Origin: Lacticaseibacillus zeae DSM 20178 = KCTC 3804
Lineage (GTDB): Bacteria; Bacillota; Bacilli; Lactobacillales; Lactobacillaceae
Length of the DNA stretch: 64,000 nucleotides
Reading direction: 5' to 3'
Assembly: GCF_000260435.1 (NCBI RefSeq)
Contig: NZ_BACQ01000033.1
Span: 1-64,000 of the forward strand
Within the stretch, counting starts at the first letter, position 1, and each line of letters starts with the position of its first letter. Made by a program: the position numbers and the translations under genes. The notes under the pieces were generated by a model. It was not told the DNA's origin, searched no databases, and saw nothing but the letters and a program-made list of their open reading frames with translations. This document shows positions 36,396 to 44,199 of this stretch, one piece after another.

Positions 36396-36473
36396 TTTCT
36401 TTTAAAGAAACAATGTTTATTATTTTGCACAAGTCCAATATAGCATGACTAGTCAAAAATGCAAGCGCTATTA
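36396..36473 (-). promoter_or_regulatory. kduI promoter, 15-base operator and cre site
   Basis: On the minus strand: -35 TTGCAT, 16-base spacer, -10 TATATT (36437-36442). TTTCTTTTAAAGAAA (36396-36410) lies about 20 bases after the predicted start, directly before the ribosome binding site. A cre site with one mismatch (TGCAAGCGCTATTA, 36460-36473) overlaps the -35 box. Confidence 0.75.
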
Positions 36474-36491
36474 TGAAATTTCAGCCAACGT

Positions 36492-36562
36492 TTGACAGTG
36501 AATATTCACTTGCCATACGATACAGTTGCCTTTTGTTGAAAACGGTCTTTCTTAATCGGAAA
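36492..36562 (+). promoter_or_regulatory. Promoter and degenerate 15-base operator of the gene at 36647
   Basis: -35 TTGACA (36492-36497), 18-base spacer, -10 TACGAT (36516-36521). TTTCTTAATCGGAAA (36548-36562) keeps the TTTC/GAAA arms of the operator, 10 of 15 bases, again about 20 bases after the predicted start. Confidence 0.6.
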
Positions 36563-36646
36563 TTTTGGGTTGACAAAAGGACACGGTTTGCTGGAATTAA
36601 CGTTCGGCTACCGAGTTAGCAGTTAATGACTTTGAGGAGGCGCATG

Positions 36647-37447
36647 ATGACTGAAGTTACCTTGCAATTAAGACATGAAGATCAAACACTTAAAACTGCA
36701 ACGAGTGAGGCTAGAACCTATTTGGCTTATCACAAGCAGTATGCGTTGGGCGATTACTATCAGGTTCAGGTCAGTGACGCACCCGCTTATGTGTGGGTGC
36801 AACTGGATGCGAGTGTGGCACCATCGCTGGTGTATTTGAAGCAGGCCACGTGGGATTTTCGGATTCCGTTTAACTTGCAGAAGGAATGGCCATATCCGGA
36901 TGGGGCATTTTTAGGAACAAACCACTATGCTTGGGTGCGAGTGGCTAATGAAGATGAGCTAACTGTTTCACGCAATTTGGCGCTGAACACCTATGACCAG
37001 CATGAAGCAAGCGGTGCCTATCCCCATGCATCGGCCAATGCGGAGACGCGGGATGAACTCGTGTTTTATGCCAAGAATGTCATTGATGGGGTGATTGCTA
37101 ACGAAAAGCATGGCAGTTATCCGTTTCAATCATGGGGAATTGCGGAGCGCCCTGACGCTGAATTAACGTTGGACTTTGGCCGGGAAGTTTTGGTGAAGCG
37201 CCTGGTGCTGATTTTGCGAGCTGATTATCCGCATGATAGTTATTGGCAGGAAGTTACCGGCGAATTTTCCGATGGCAGCAGCGAAAAGCTTGAACTTAAG
37301 AAGACGGCAGCGCCTCAGCAATTTGACATCACGCCGCGTAAAGTGACGTGGCTGAAACTTACACACTTGGTGAAGGATCAGGATAGTTCGACTTTCCCGG
37401 CGCTTACTGAGTTGGAGGCTTGGGGTAAAGAGGCGTTCGCAAAATAG
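36647..37447 (+). CDS. Unknown cytoplasmic protein with galactose-binding (F5/8C)-like domain
   Basis: Protein of 266 aa without signal peptide. The C-terminal half (VIDGVIANEKHGSYPFQSWG, ELTLDFGREVLVKRLVLIL, EVTGEFSDGSSEKLEL) reads like a discoidin/F5-8 type C beta-sandwich, a carbohydrate-binding fold; the N-terminal 110 residues are beta-rich and unassigned. Start at the second of two ATG codons, 6 bases from GAGGAGG. Stands alone between kduI and iclR and shares their operator pattern, so it is probably part of the uronate response. No catalytic motif seen. Confidence 0.72.
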   Translation: MTEVTLQLRHEDQTLKTATSEARTYLAYHKQYALGDYYQVQVSDAPAYVWVQLDASVAPSLVYLKQATWDFRIPFNLQKEWPYPDGAFLGTNHYAWVRVANEDELTVSRNLALNTYDQHEASGAYPHASANAETRDELVFYAKNVIDGVIANEKHGSYPFQSWGIAERPDAELTLDFGREVLVKRLVLILRADYPHDSYWQEVTGEFSDGSSEKLELKKTAAPQQFDITPRKVTWLKLTHLVKDQDSSTFPALTELEAWGKEAFAK

Positions 37448-37472
37448 TGACGATCCACAATATTCGATACGA

Positions 37473-37526
37473 AAAATGGCAGTCGCTTTGCTTATAATGA
37501 TAAGCAAGGCGGCTGCCATTTTTGCA
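37473..37526. terminator. Bidirectional terminator
   Basis: Long stem AAAAATGGCAGTCGCTTTGC paired with GCAAGGCGGCTGCCATTTTT, between the convergent genes at 36647 and 37550. Confidence 0.85.
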
Positions 37527-37549
37527 CCTTTAAAGTTCTTAGCTGAAAT

Positions 37550-38320
37550 TTACAGCGTTTGTTCAATTGCATGCTGCGTATTCAGCAACAACCGAATGAA
37601 ATTGGATTGGCGTTCTTTGTTAACCCGGTATTTAGGCGAGCTGATACTGAAAGCACCGTAAATGCGGCCGGCTTTCATGATTGAGGCGCCGAGGCAAAGG
37701 ACTTCCGGCTGATTCTCCTCGTTGTCGATGGACACGCCCATTTCCTGAATGGTTTTCAGATTTTGACGAAGTTTCGGCAAACTGGTGATTGTATTGGGCG
37801 TTAGCGGCTTAAGTTTATGTGTCTCAAGGTAATCGTCTAAATGCTTGCGCGAATAGTTGGCCAGCAGCGCCTTGCCCATCGCGGACGAGTACATGTTCAT
37901 CGTGCCACCGATGATGGATTCCAGCTTGATGCTGTTAGGGCTCTCGAGTTTTTCAACCAAGACAATTTTGTCATTGCGCACAATGCCGAGATTAATGGTC
38001 TCGTTGGTTTCGTCGCGCAGATTCTCAAGAAACGGGCGCGCGACTTTGGCAATATCAAAGCTGTCAAGCGCTTTTTGTGCATACGGGATCAGTTCGGTGC
38101 CGAGATAATAGCGTTTGGTGCTTTCATCACGGCGCACGAAGCCGATCATGTCAAGCGTGTTGAGAATTTTCAAAATCGTGGGCTTTGACGAACTTAACGC
38201 CGCACTCATGTCTGCCAATGACGGCGGATCGTCGGCTTTCATGAGATAGTCTAAGATGTCTTTGGCTTTGATAAGCACCGTGCCATAAGGCTTTTGTTGT
38301 TTTGGCTTTACTTGTTCCAA
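37550..38320 (-). CDS. IclR-family transcriptional regulator (KdgR-like)
   Basis: DNA-binding regulator, 256 aa. N-terminal winged helix (residues about 15-75: AKDILDYLMKADDPPSLADM, SSSKPTILKILNTL) and C-terminal IclR ligand domain (NETINLGIVRNDKIVLVEKL, SSAMGKALLANY, NEENQPEVLCLGASI). IclR proteins of the KdgR group sense 2-keto-3-deoxygluconate and repress pectin or uronate genes. Its gene sits in the middle of the locus and its own promoter is covered by a copy of the 15-base palindrome found before four other transcripts, so it is the best candidate for their regulator and for autoregulation. Confidence 0.92.
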   Translation of the reverse strand: MEQVKPKQQKPYGTVLIKAKDILDYLMKADDPPSLADMSAALSSSKPTILKILNTLDMIGFVRRDESTKRYYLGTELIPYAQKALDSFDIAKVARPFLENLRDETNETINLGIVRNDKIVLVEKLESPNSIKLESIIGGTMNMYSSAMGKALLANYSRKHLDDYLETHKLKPLTPNTITSLPKLRQNLKTIQEMGVSIDNEENQPEVLCLGASIMKAGRIYGAFSISSPKYRVNKERQSNFIRLLLNTQHAIEQTL

Positions 38321-38350
38321 TGGAATGCCTCCAAACGAATTTTTGCGAAG

Positions 38351-38365
38351 TTTATTATATAGAAA
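38351..38365. promoter_or_regulatory. 15-base operator overlapping the iclR -10 box
   Basis: TTTATTATATAGAAA differs at one base from the copy in the GH88/PTS promoter (TTTATTATAAAGAAA). Its reverse complement contains TATAAT, the likely iclR -10 box, so binding would block iclR transcription. Confidence 0.68.
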
Positions 38366-38661
38366 TATACAATGGTAAAAATGGTTTGTCCAGTTTTGGT
38401 TCGGCTTAGCTCAGGTGAAATTGTGTAAAAGTGTAACCAGCGATCACTGATATGCTGGCGCTTACATGATAAGTTAACAAAACCAAGGGACTTTTTAAAA
38501 AATTTTGTTTCATTTTTGGAAATTAATAGACCGTTATAGGAAAAAGGCCCCTTGATAATCAGAAAATAACTTGTCAATTTGCCGACAAGTCTTGCGACCA
38601 CCCGCTCATCTTCAGGGGAATCAGATATAATGGAGTTATTAAGCGAAAAGGATGGTTGGCC

Positions 38662-39351
38662 ATGGATCAGAACAAGTTGAAGCAGGAAGCCGCTCAAAAA
38701 GCAGCTGAGTTTGTTGAAGATGGCATGACGATTGGCTTGGGCACCGGTTCAACAGTGTATTACCTGGTTGAAGCGATTGCGCAGCGGGTCAAAGAAGAGC
38801 ACCTGAATCTGACCGGTGTTGCGACCAGCGTGCGGACGCGCAAGCAAGCTGAGTCGCTTGGCATTCCGATGAAGGATCTGGATGAAGTTGCCCAAATCGA
38901 TTTAACGATTGACGGCGCCGATGAAGTGGATAAACATTTCCAAGGTATTAAAGGCGGCGGGCGCGCACATTTGATTGAGAAGATCGTGGCGATTAATTCT
39001 GCGCGGAATATCTGGATTGTGGACGAGACCAAGTTGGTGGATACGCTGGGTAAATTTCCGTTGCCGCTTGAAGTCATTCCGTTCGGCAGCGGCAAGTTGT
39101 TGCAACGGCTAAAAGATGAAGGCCTGAAGCCGGCGTATCGCCTTAATGACGATGGCACCAAGGCGCTGACGGATTCAAAGAACTACATTATCGACCTGCA
39201 TCTTGGCCGGATCGAGCATCCGCATTTGTTGGCGGAATGGCTTAACAAGCAGGTTGGGGTTGTCGAACATGGTTTATTCCTCGATCTCGTTAAAACCGTG
39301 GTAGTCGGCACAACGCATGGTCCGGAAATTCTGGATGCGCACCGCGGCTAA
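38662..39351 (+). CDS. rpiA: Ribose-5-phosphate isomerase A
   Basis: Cytoplasmic isomerase, 229 aa, interconverting ribose 5-phosphate and ribulose 5-phosphate. Family motifs: [38 protein letters not shown] (active-site Lys), [13 protein letters not shown] 38662 preferred over TTG 38656. Stands alone with its own terminator, divergent from iclR. A housekeeping enzyme, though in glycosaminoglycan loci of streptococci an unrelated RpiB-type protein does the uronate isomerisation that KduI does here. Confidence 0.95.
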   Translation: MDQNKLKQEAAQKAAEFVEDGMTIGLGTGSTVYYLVEAIAQRVKEEHLNLTGVATSVRTRKQAESLGIPMKDLDEVAQIDLTIDGADEVDKHFQGIKGGGRAHLIEKIVAINSARNIWIVDETKLVDTLGKFPLPLEVIPFGSGKLLQRLKDEGLKPAYRLNDDGTKALTDSKNYIIDLHLGRIEHPHLLAEWLNKQVGVVEHGLFLDLVKTVVVGTTHGPEILDAHRG

Positions 39352-39395
39352 TCGTTAGCTAAAGTAAAAAGCTAACAAGTTGAATAATCCAAATA

Positions 39396-39452
39396 GCGTC
39401 AACGAAAAACCTTCAAAGTTGCAACCTAACTTTGAGGGTTTTTCGTTGGCGT
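39396..39452 (+). terminator. rpiA terminator
   Basis: Long stem CAACGAAAAACC...AACTTTG with its complement ending TTTTTCGTTGGCG, followed by T-run. Confidence 0.85.
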
Positions 39453-39617
39453 TTTTTGCTGGCCTCATCAGCTGTCTAAAGGGCGAACATCGATCACGGG
39501 CTTAAATGTGATTATGAATGTTTATATTTGTCGCTTGTAAATCCTTATAAAAATAGCGTTTGCAAGCTCTTATCGGTTTTTGAAGCTGTTAATTTGGGGA
39601 AAATTGTTCGTAAATGA

Positions 39618-39687
39618 TTTACATTAAAGCGCTTGCATGTTATAGTCTTTTTGGAAATAAAAAGAAAGAACATTTATTATAAAGAAA
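39618..39687 (+). promoter_or_regulatory. Promoter with cre in the spacer and 15-base operator (GH88/PTS operon)
   Basis: -35 TTTACA (39618-39623), spacer exactly 17 bases, -10 TATAGT (39641-39646). A cre-like TTAAAGCGCTTGCA (39624-39637) fills the spacer. TTTATTATAAAGAAA (39673-39687) is about 21 bases after the predicted start. The leader then runs about 220 bases to the first gene without a clear terminator. Confidence 0.75.
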
Positions 39688-39907
39688 TAAATGAATGGTT
39701 CAACAATGCCCTTTCTTTTTAACGGTTTTATGAAAAAAGGCTAATTTTCCCTATATGACGCAGCGCGAATGAATGAGATAACTTTTGCTGGCTTTCAGGA
39801 TTTGCCGTCCTGTTACATAACAGAAACCAGATTTCCAAAAAGTATATGTTTCTTTGCGCGACTGCAGATGTGGGGAAATTAACGAGAAAGCACCAAGGAG
39901 GCAAATA

Positions 39908-41086
39908 TTGAAAATTGAAAATTTAACGAGTGCCCAGCGATTTTTCAACGCCGGGATTGTCGACAAGCGCATGGTGACCACAGCGTTGGATAATGCCGTT
40001 GCGCATCTTGATTTAAACATCAAGGTGTTCGGCGAGAATTTTCCCGAGCCGTCAACGGTGAACAATCGCTATGCACCGATGAAAAACACGGAATGGACCA
40101 ATGGCTTTTGGACCGGGATGCTGTGGCTGGCTTATGAGTACACGGGCGATCAAAAGTATCGCGCACTGGCCGAAAAGAATGTCGCCAGTTTTGCCGATCG
40201 GATTGACCGCAAGATTTCCGTTGATCATCACGATTTAGGCTTTCTGTATTCGCCGTCAGTGGTTAGCGCGTATCGACTAACGAACAGCCAGCTGGCAAAA
40301 GAAATCGGGATCAAAGCGGCGGATCAATTGTTAACCCGTTTCCATGAAAAAGGCCGTTTTATCCAGGCCTGGGGTGCAAAAGACGCTAAAGATGAAAATC
40401 GGCTCATTATTGATGCGTTGCTGAATATTCCGTTGCTGTATTGGGCAACGTCTGTGACTGGGGATGCTAAGTATCGGCAAGTTGCTGATCAGCATTATCG
40501 AACGGCATTGAAGACGGTGTTTCGTCCGGATGGCTCCACTTTTCACACTTACTTCTTCGACGATACCGGCAAACCATTGCGCGGGGCGACAAAGCAAGGG
40601 TACGCCGACGATTCCGACTGGGCGCGCGGGCAGGCATGGGCGATCTACGGGACGGCCTTGCATTACTATGACACGCATGATGCGGCCGCTTTTGACAGTT
40701 TCAAAGCCGTGACCAACTTTTTCCTGAATCGGTTGCCGCAAGATGATGTGCCGTACTGGGATCTGATCTTCCAAGAAGGCAGTGATCAGAGTCGTGATTC
40801 TTCTTCAGCGGCGATCGCGGTGTGCGGGTTGCATGAGATGCTGAAATATTTACCGGAGGCGGATCCGGATAAGCCGGTTTATCGCGCGGCCATGCATGCC
40901 CAGCTGAAATCGTTGATTGACAACTATGCGACGCCGGTGGATGGGCAGACCGCGGAACCATTGCTGCTTCACGGCGTTTATTCATGGCATTCCGGTCATG
41001 GCGTGGATGAAGGTAATCTATGGGGCGACTATTTCTACATGGAAGCGTTGATCAGGTTTTATAAAGATTGGCAATTATATTGGTAG
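39908..41086 (+). CDS. Unsaturated glucuronyl hydrolase (GH88)
   Basis: Cytoplasmic hydrolase, 392 aa, acting on unsaturated disaccharides from hyaluronan, chondroitin or heparin; the freed uronate opens to 4-deoxy-5-ketouronate for KduI. (Alpha/alpha)6 barrel with the two catalytic aspartates: Asp109 in HHDLGFLYSPS and Asp169 in NRLIIDALLN; also WTNGFWTGMLWLAYE and SDWARGQAWAIYG. Start is TTG at 39908, 7-8 bases after AAGGAGG; a reading from 39854 has no site. First gene of the long operon running to 49355. Confidence 0.93.
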   Translation: MKIENLTSAQRFFNAGIVDKRMVTTALDNAVAHLDLNIKVFGENFPEPSTVNNRYAPMKNTEWTNGFWTGMLWLAYEYTGDQKYRALAEKNVASFADRIDRKISVDHHDLGFLYSPSVVSAYRLTNSQLAKEIGIKAADQLLTRFHEKGRFIQAWGAKDAKDENRLIIDALLNIPLLYWATSVTGDAKYRQVADQHYRTALKTVFRPDGSTFHTYFFDDTGKPLRGATKQGYADDSDWARGQAWAIYGTALHYYDTHDAAAFDSFKAVTNFFLNRLPQDDVPYWDLIFQEGSDQSRDSSSAAIAVCGLHEMLKYLPEADPDKPVYRAAMHAQLKSLIDNYATPVDGQTAEPLLLHGVYSWHSGHGVDEGNLWGDYFYMEALIRFYKDWQLYW

Positions 41087-41098
41087 GGGGCTTTTAAA

Positions 41099-41599
41099 AT
41101 GACGGAACCAAATATTAAGGCAGTACGTCTGGATGAGCGGTTGATTCATGGACAAGGACGATTGTGGATTTCCAACCTTGGCGTCAACTTGGTGATTGTT
41201 GCCAACGATGAGGTTGCGAAAAGCCATATTCAACAACAGCTGATGTCCTCGTTAATGCCGGAGTCGGTGGGGATTCGTTTCTTTTCACTGCAAGAGACGA
41301 TCGATAAAATTTTCAAGGCTTCACCGCGACAGACGATTTTCATCATTGTGAAAACGGCGCAGGATGCGTTGACGTTGGCGGAAGGCGGCGTGCCAATCAA
41401 GGAACTGAATGTGGGCAATATTCACATGAAGGAAGGCAAAACGCGGCTGACGAACTTTATTGCGGTGGATGCTGACGACCTGCACGCTTTGAAGACGTTG
41501 CATGAGAAGTATCACGTGGATCTGAACACGCGCACGACGCCACTGGGTAACGATGTCGGGTCGGATTTTGATCTGAATGATTATGTTGCTAAGCACTAA
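41099..41599 (+). CDS. PTS mannose/N-acetylgalactosamine-family EIIB
   Basis: Cytoplasmic phosphotransfer subunit, 166 aa. The phosphorylated histidine is His17 in LDERLIHGQG. Takes phosphate from EIIA (43379) and passes it to the sugar moved by IIC/IID. In streptococcal hyaluronan loci the same subunit set imports unsaturated glycosaminoglycan disaccharides, so that substrate is likely. Starts 12 bases after the GH88 gene. Confidence 0.93.
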   Translation: MTEPNIKAVRLDERLIHGQGRLWISNLGVNLVIVANDEVAKSHIQQQLMSSLMPESVGIRFFSLQETIDKIFKASPRQTIFIIVKTAQDALTLAEGGVPIKELNVGNIHMKEGKTRLTNFIAVDADDLHALKTLHEKYHVDLNTRTTPLGNDVGSDFDLNDYVAKH

Positions 41600-41612
41600 C
41601 TGACACTAACGA

Positions 41613-41664
41613 TAACGCGTTCGCCGGCGCAGAAGTTTGCGTGTAAGCACGCCGGTTCACGCTC
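41613..41664. repeat. Intergenic palindrome, copy 2 (short form)
   Basis: GATAACGCGTTCGCCGGCG pairs with CGCCGGTTCACGCTC; the left part, up to GCGTGTAAG, equals the reverse complement of the right arm of the long copies. It lies inside the operon between EIIB and EIIC. Confidence 0.75.
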
Positions 41665-41679
41665 AAAGGGGAGAAAAGC

Positions 41680-42489
41680 ATGACCTATTCTATAGTTCAA
41701 GCGCTCTTGGTGGGTCTCTGGGCGGCATTTTGTTTTGCCGGTCAACAATGGGGCATTTATACCAACCGGGCATTATTTATTTCATTTGGTATCGGTTTGA
41801 TTTTGGGCGATTTACAAACGGCAGTTGTCTTTGGGGCAACGGCTGAACTGGCCTTCATGGGCTTTGGTGTTGGTCCTGGTGGTTCGACACCACCAAATCC
41901 GTTGGGGCCAGGTGTGGTTGGCACGATCATGGCGATTTCGATTTCAGGGTTGAAGCCAGCTGCAGCATTGTCGCTATCTTATCCGTTTGCGATTTTGATT
42001 CCATTCGTTATTACCTTCATTTTCTCCGTGAACGCCAATAACCTGGCGTGGTCACGAAAAGCGATCGAAGAAGGTAAGTATCGGCGGTTCCATTTCCTGG
42101 CGAATACAACCTTGCTAGGGTTCATCTTGTTTGCCTTTTGCTTCGGTTTTGCCGCAACTTTGAGCACTTCGGCGTTGAAAGTGTTCGTTCAGGCGATTCC
42201 GCAATGGCTGATCAATGGCTTGACCGTTGCCGGCGGATTGCTGCCAGCAGTCGGGTTCGCGTTGATCATGAGCACGATGGTCAAGAAGGAATACATCCCG
42301 GCACTGATTCTGGGTTACGTCTGCGTTGCCTATCTGAAGATGCCGGTCATCGGGTTAGCTTTTGCCGGTGCCGTACTGGCGTTCAACAATTACTACAATG
42401 GTCGCCGTGCCGATAAGAAGGATCACGGCACCAACGGCAATGATGACGGCAGTAACCAGGATGAAGGGGGTATTGAAGATGGCATCTAG
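41680..42489 (+). CDS. PTS mannose-family EIIC
   Basis: Membrane permease subunit, 269 aa, about seven or eight membrane segments. Conserved pieces: FAGQQWGIYTNRALFISF, GATAELAFMGFGVGPGG and PPNPLGPGVVGTIMA. Ends in a hydrophilic Asp-rich tail (TNGNDDGSNQDEGGIED). GGGGAG site. Overlaps the EIID start by 11 bases, so the two subunits are made together. Confidence 0.93.
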   Translation: MTYSIVQALLVGLWAAFCFAGQQWGIYTNRALFISFGIGLILGDLQTAVVFGATAELAFMGFGVGPGGSTPPNPLGPGVVGTIMAISISGLKPAAALSLSYPFAILIPFVITFIFSVNANNLAWSRKAIEEGKYRRFHFLANTTLLGFILFAFCFGFAATLSTSALKVFVQAIPQWLINGLTVAGGLLPAVGFALIMSTMVKKEYIPALILGYVCVAYLKMPVIGLAFAGAVLAFNNYYNGRRADKKDHGTNGNDDGSNQDEGGIEDGI

Positions 42490-43294
42490 TCGCAAACCGG
42501 TTTTAACCAAAAAAGATTATCTAAACTCCATTCTCCGTTCGTATGTTCTGCAAAATGCCCAAAACTACGGCACCATGCAGGGAACCGGGATGGCTAACAG
42601 CATCATGCCGCAGCTGCGGAAAATTTATAAAGACGATGACGCGGAATTTAAACGGGTCACAACGTCTAACTTGGAATTTTATAATACGAATCCGCAACCT
42701 TATCCGTTTGTAACCAGCATCATGCTGGCGATGTATGACAGTGGCCAGGATGAAGACGATGTCCGAGCGATCAAGTTTGCGTTGATGGGACCTTTAGCCG
42801 GAATTGGCGATGCCCTTTCGCAATTCGGGTTGGCACCGTTGTTCAGTTCGATTTTTGCCTCCTTGGCACTTCAAGGGATGACTTGGGCACCGATTCCATT
42901 CATTCTCTGCTTGTTCGGGATCACATTCGGCGTCCGGATGCTGATGGGGTACTTAGGCTGGAAAGTCGGCACGAGCATCATCGATACGTTGTCGGACCGG
43001 ATGGCAGCGATTGCCGATGTTGCCAGTATGCTGGGCTTGACTGTGATCGCCGGGCTGTCGGTTTCCTTTGTGAAAGTCAACCTGGCATGGCAGTACACGC
43101 AGGTCATTAAAGGCAAAACCCAAGTCGTCGCGATTCAGACGATTCTGGATAAAATCATGCCGTACATGCTGCCGATTGCGCTCACGTATTTTGTTTATTG
43201 GCTGATCACCAAGAAAAAATGGACCATTTACAAGATTGTTATTTTGCTTTTTGTCGCCGGGGTACTGTTATCAGTGCTGGGGATCTTAAAGTAA
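42479..43294 (+). CDS. PTS mannose-family EIID
   Basis: Membrane subunit, 271 aa, partner of EIIC. Family signatures: SYVLQNAQNYGTMQGTG, FYNTNPQPYPFVTSI, GPLAGIGDALSQFGLAPLFS, and C-terminal membrane helices. ATG at 42479 follows AAGGGGG inside the EIIC gene. A hairpin follows the stop. Confidence 0.94.
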   Translation: MASSRKPVLTKKDYLNSILRSYVLQNAQNYGTMQGTGMANSIMPQLRKIYKDDDAEFKRVTTSNLEFYNTNPQPYPFVTSIMLAMYDSGQDEDDVRAIKFALMGPLAGIGDALSQFGLAPLFSSIFASLALQGMTWAPIPFILCLFGITFGVRMLMGYLGWKVGTSIIDTLSDRMAAIADVASMLGLTVIAGLSVSFVKVNLAWQYTQVIKGKTQVVAIQTILDKIMPYMLPIALTYFVYWLITKKKWTIYKIVILLFVAGVLLSVLGILK

Positions 43295-43310
43295 ACAGAT
43301 GATGAATTCG

Positions 43311-43340
43311 GCCGTCGCAAACTTTTGGCGACGGCTGTTT
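43311..43340 (+). terminator. Intra-operon hairpin between EIID and EIIA
   Basis: Perfect 8-base stem GCCGTCGC / GCGACGGC followed by TGTTTT. Weak T-run; may act as attenuator or as RNA end protection within the operon. Confidence 0.5.
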
Positions 43341-43378
43341 TAGAAATGAGCATGGCAAAAAATGGAGGATTTGAACAC

Positions 43379-43849
43379 ATGAATTATGCAATGGCAGTTG
43401 TTGGGCACGGCCGCTATCCAGAAGGGGTATTGTCCGCCTTGAAGTTATTGATCGGAACCACAGACGGCATGACCGCGTTTAACCTGGACGAAACCACGAC
43501 CCACGAGCAATTCGAGCAGCGATTAAAAAACTTTCTCGATGAAAATGATCACGCTTTGGTCTTTGCTGACATGACCGGTGGTGCGCCACATCAAATCGTT
43601 GCGCGGTTAATGCTGGAACAAAATCGTCCGCATCAGTACATTATTTCCAGCGCACCATTGAACTTGATTTTGGATCTGTATGCCAAAAACATGGGCGGCT
43701 TTGACGATGCCAGCGTTGATGAAACACTCCGGCATACTGTTACCTTGTCAAAAGACTTGATTGAAATTTTACCAGACAGAATGAAGACCAACTCTGATGA
43801 AGTACCGGTGCCGGATATTAAGCACGATGATGAAGGAGATGGCATCTGA
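43379..43849 (+). CDS. PTS mannose-family EIIA
   Basis: Cytoplasmic subunit, 156 aa, that receives phosphate from HPr on His10 (VVGHGRYPEG). The ADMTGGAPHQIVARL segment is typical of EIIA-Man. The ATG at 43379 lies 9 bases after GGAGG. Stop overlaps the start of the YajC-like gene. Asp/Glu-rich C-terminus. Confidence 0.92.
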   Translation: MNYAMAVVGHGRYPEGVLSALKLLIGTTDGMTAFNLDETTTHEQFEQRLKNFLDENDHALVFADMTGGAPHQIVARLMLEQNRPHQYIISSAPLNLILDLYAKNMGGFDDASVDETLRHTVTLSKDLIEILPDRMKTNSDEVPVPDIKHDDEGDGI

Positions 43850-44199
43850 TGACAATATGGCAAATTGCATTGATTGTTCTGTTAGTCATCGTGTGTGCAC
43901 TGTACTTGGTCGCAATTCCGTTGGCTAAGCGGTCGGCGATGCGCAAACAGGCCAAGATGGTTGATCAGATGCACGCGAACCTGAAACCCGGCGATCAGAT
44001 TGTTTTGATTGATGGGATTGTCGGCAAAATCAAACATTTGAATCAGGAAGACGTTCAAGTTGAAATTGCGGCGAATACCGTGATTACGGTTAAACGGATG
44101 GGGATTGCTGGGGTTGTGAAGGAGGCGGCGACAGGTGACAGAAACGAATTGGACCACGTACATTCAGCAGTTGAGTCAGCAACAGCATCTCACGGATGA
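43849..44199 (+). CDS. YajC-family membrane protein of a glycosaminoglycan PTS operon
   Basis: Protein of 116 aa: one N-terminal membrane helix (IALIVLLVIVCALYLVAIPL) and a small cytoplasmic domain with LKPGDQIVLIDGIVGKIKHL, the YajC fold. YajC normally belongs to the SecDF translocase. A copy inside PTS/hyaluronan operons is also known in streptococci, where its function is unclear; it may help insert the PTS membrane subunits. ATGA overlap with EIIA and a 65-base overlap with the next gene. Confidence 0.87.
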   Translation: MTIWQIALIVLLVIVCALYLVAIPLAKRSAMRKQAKMVDQMHANLKPGDQIVLIDGIVGKIKHLNQEDVQVEIAANTVITVKRMGIAGVVKEAATGDRNELDHVHSAVESATASHG

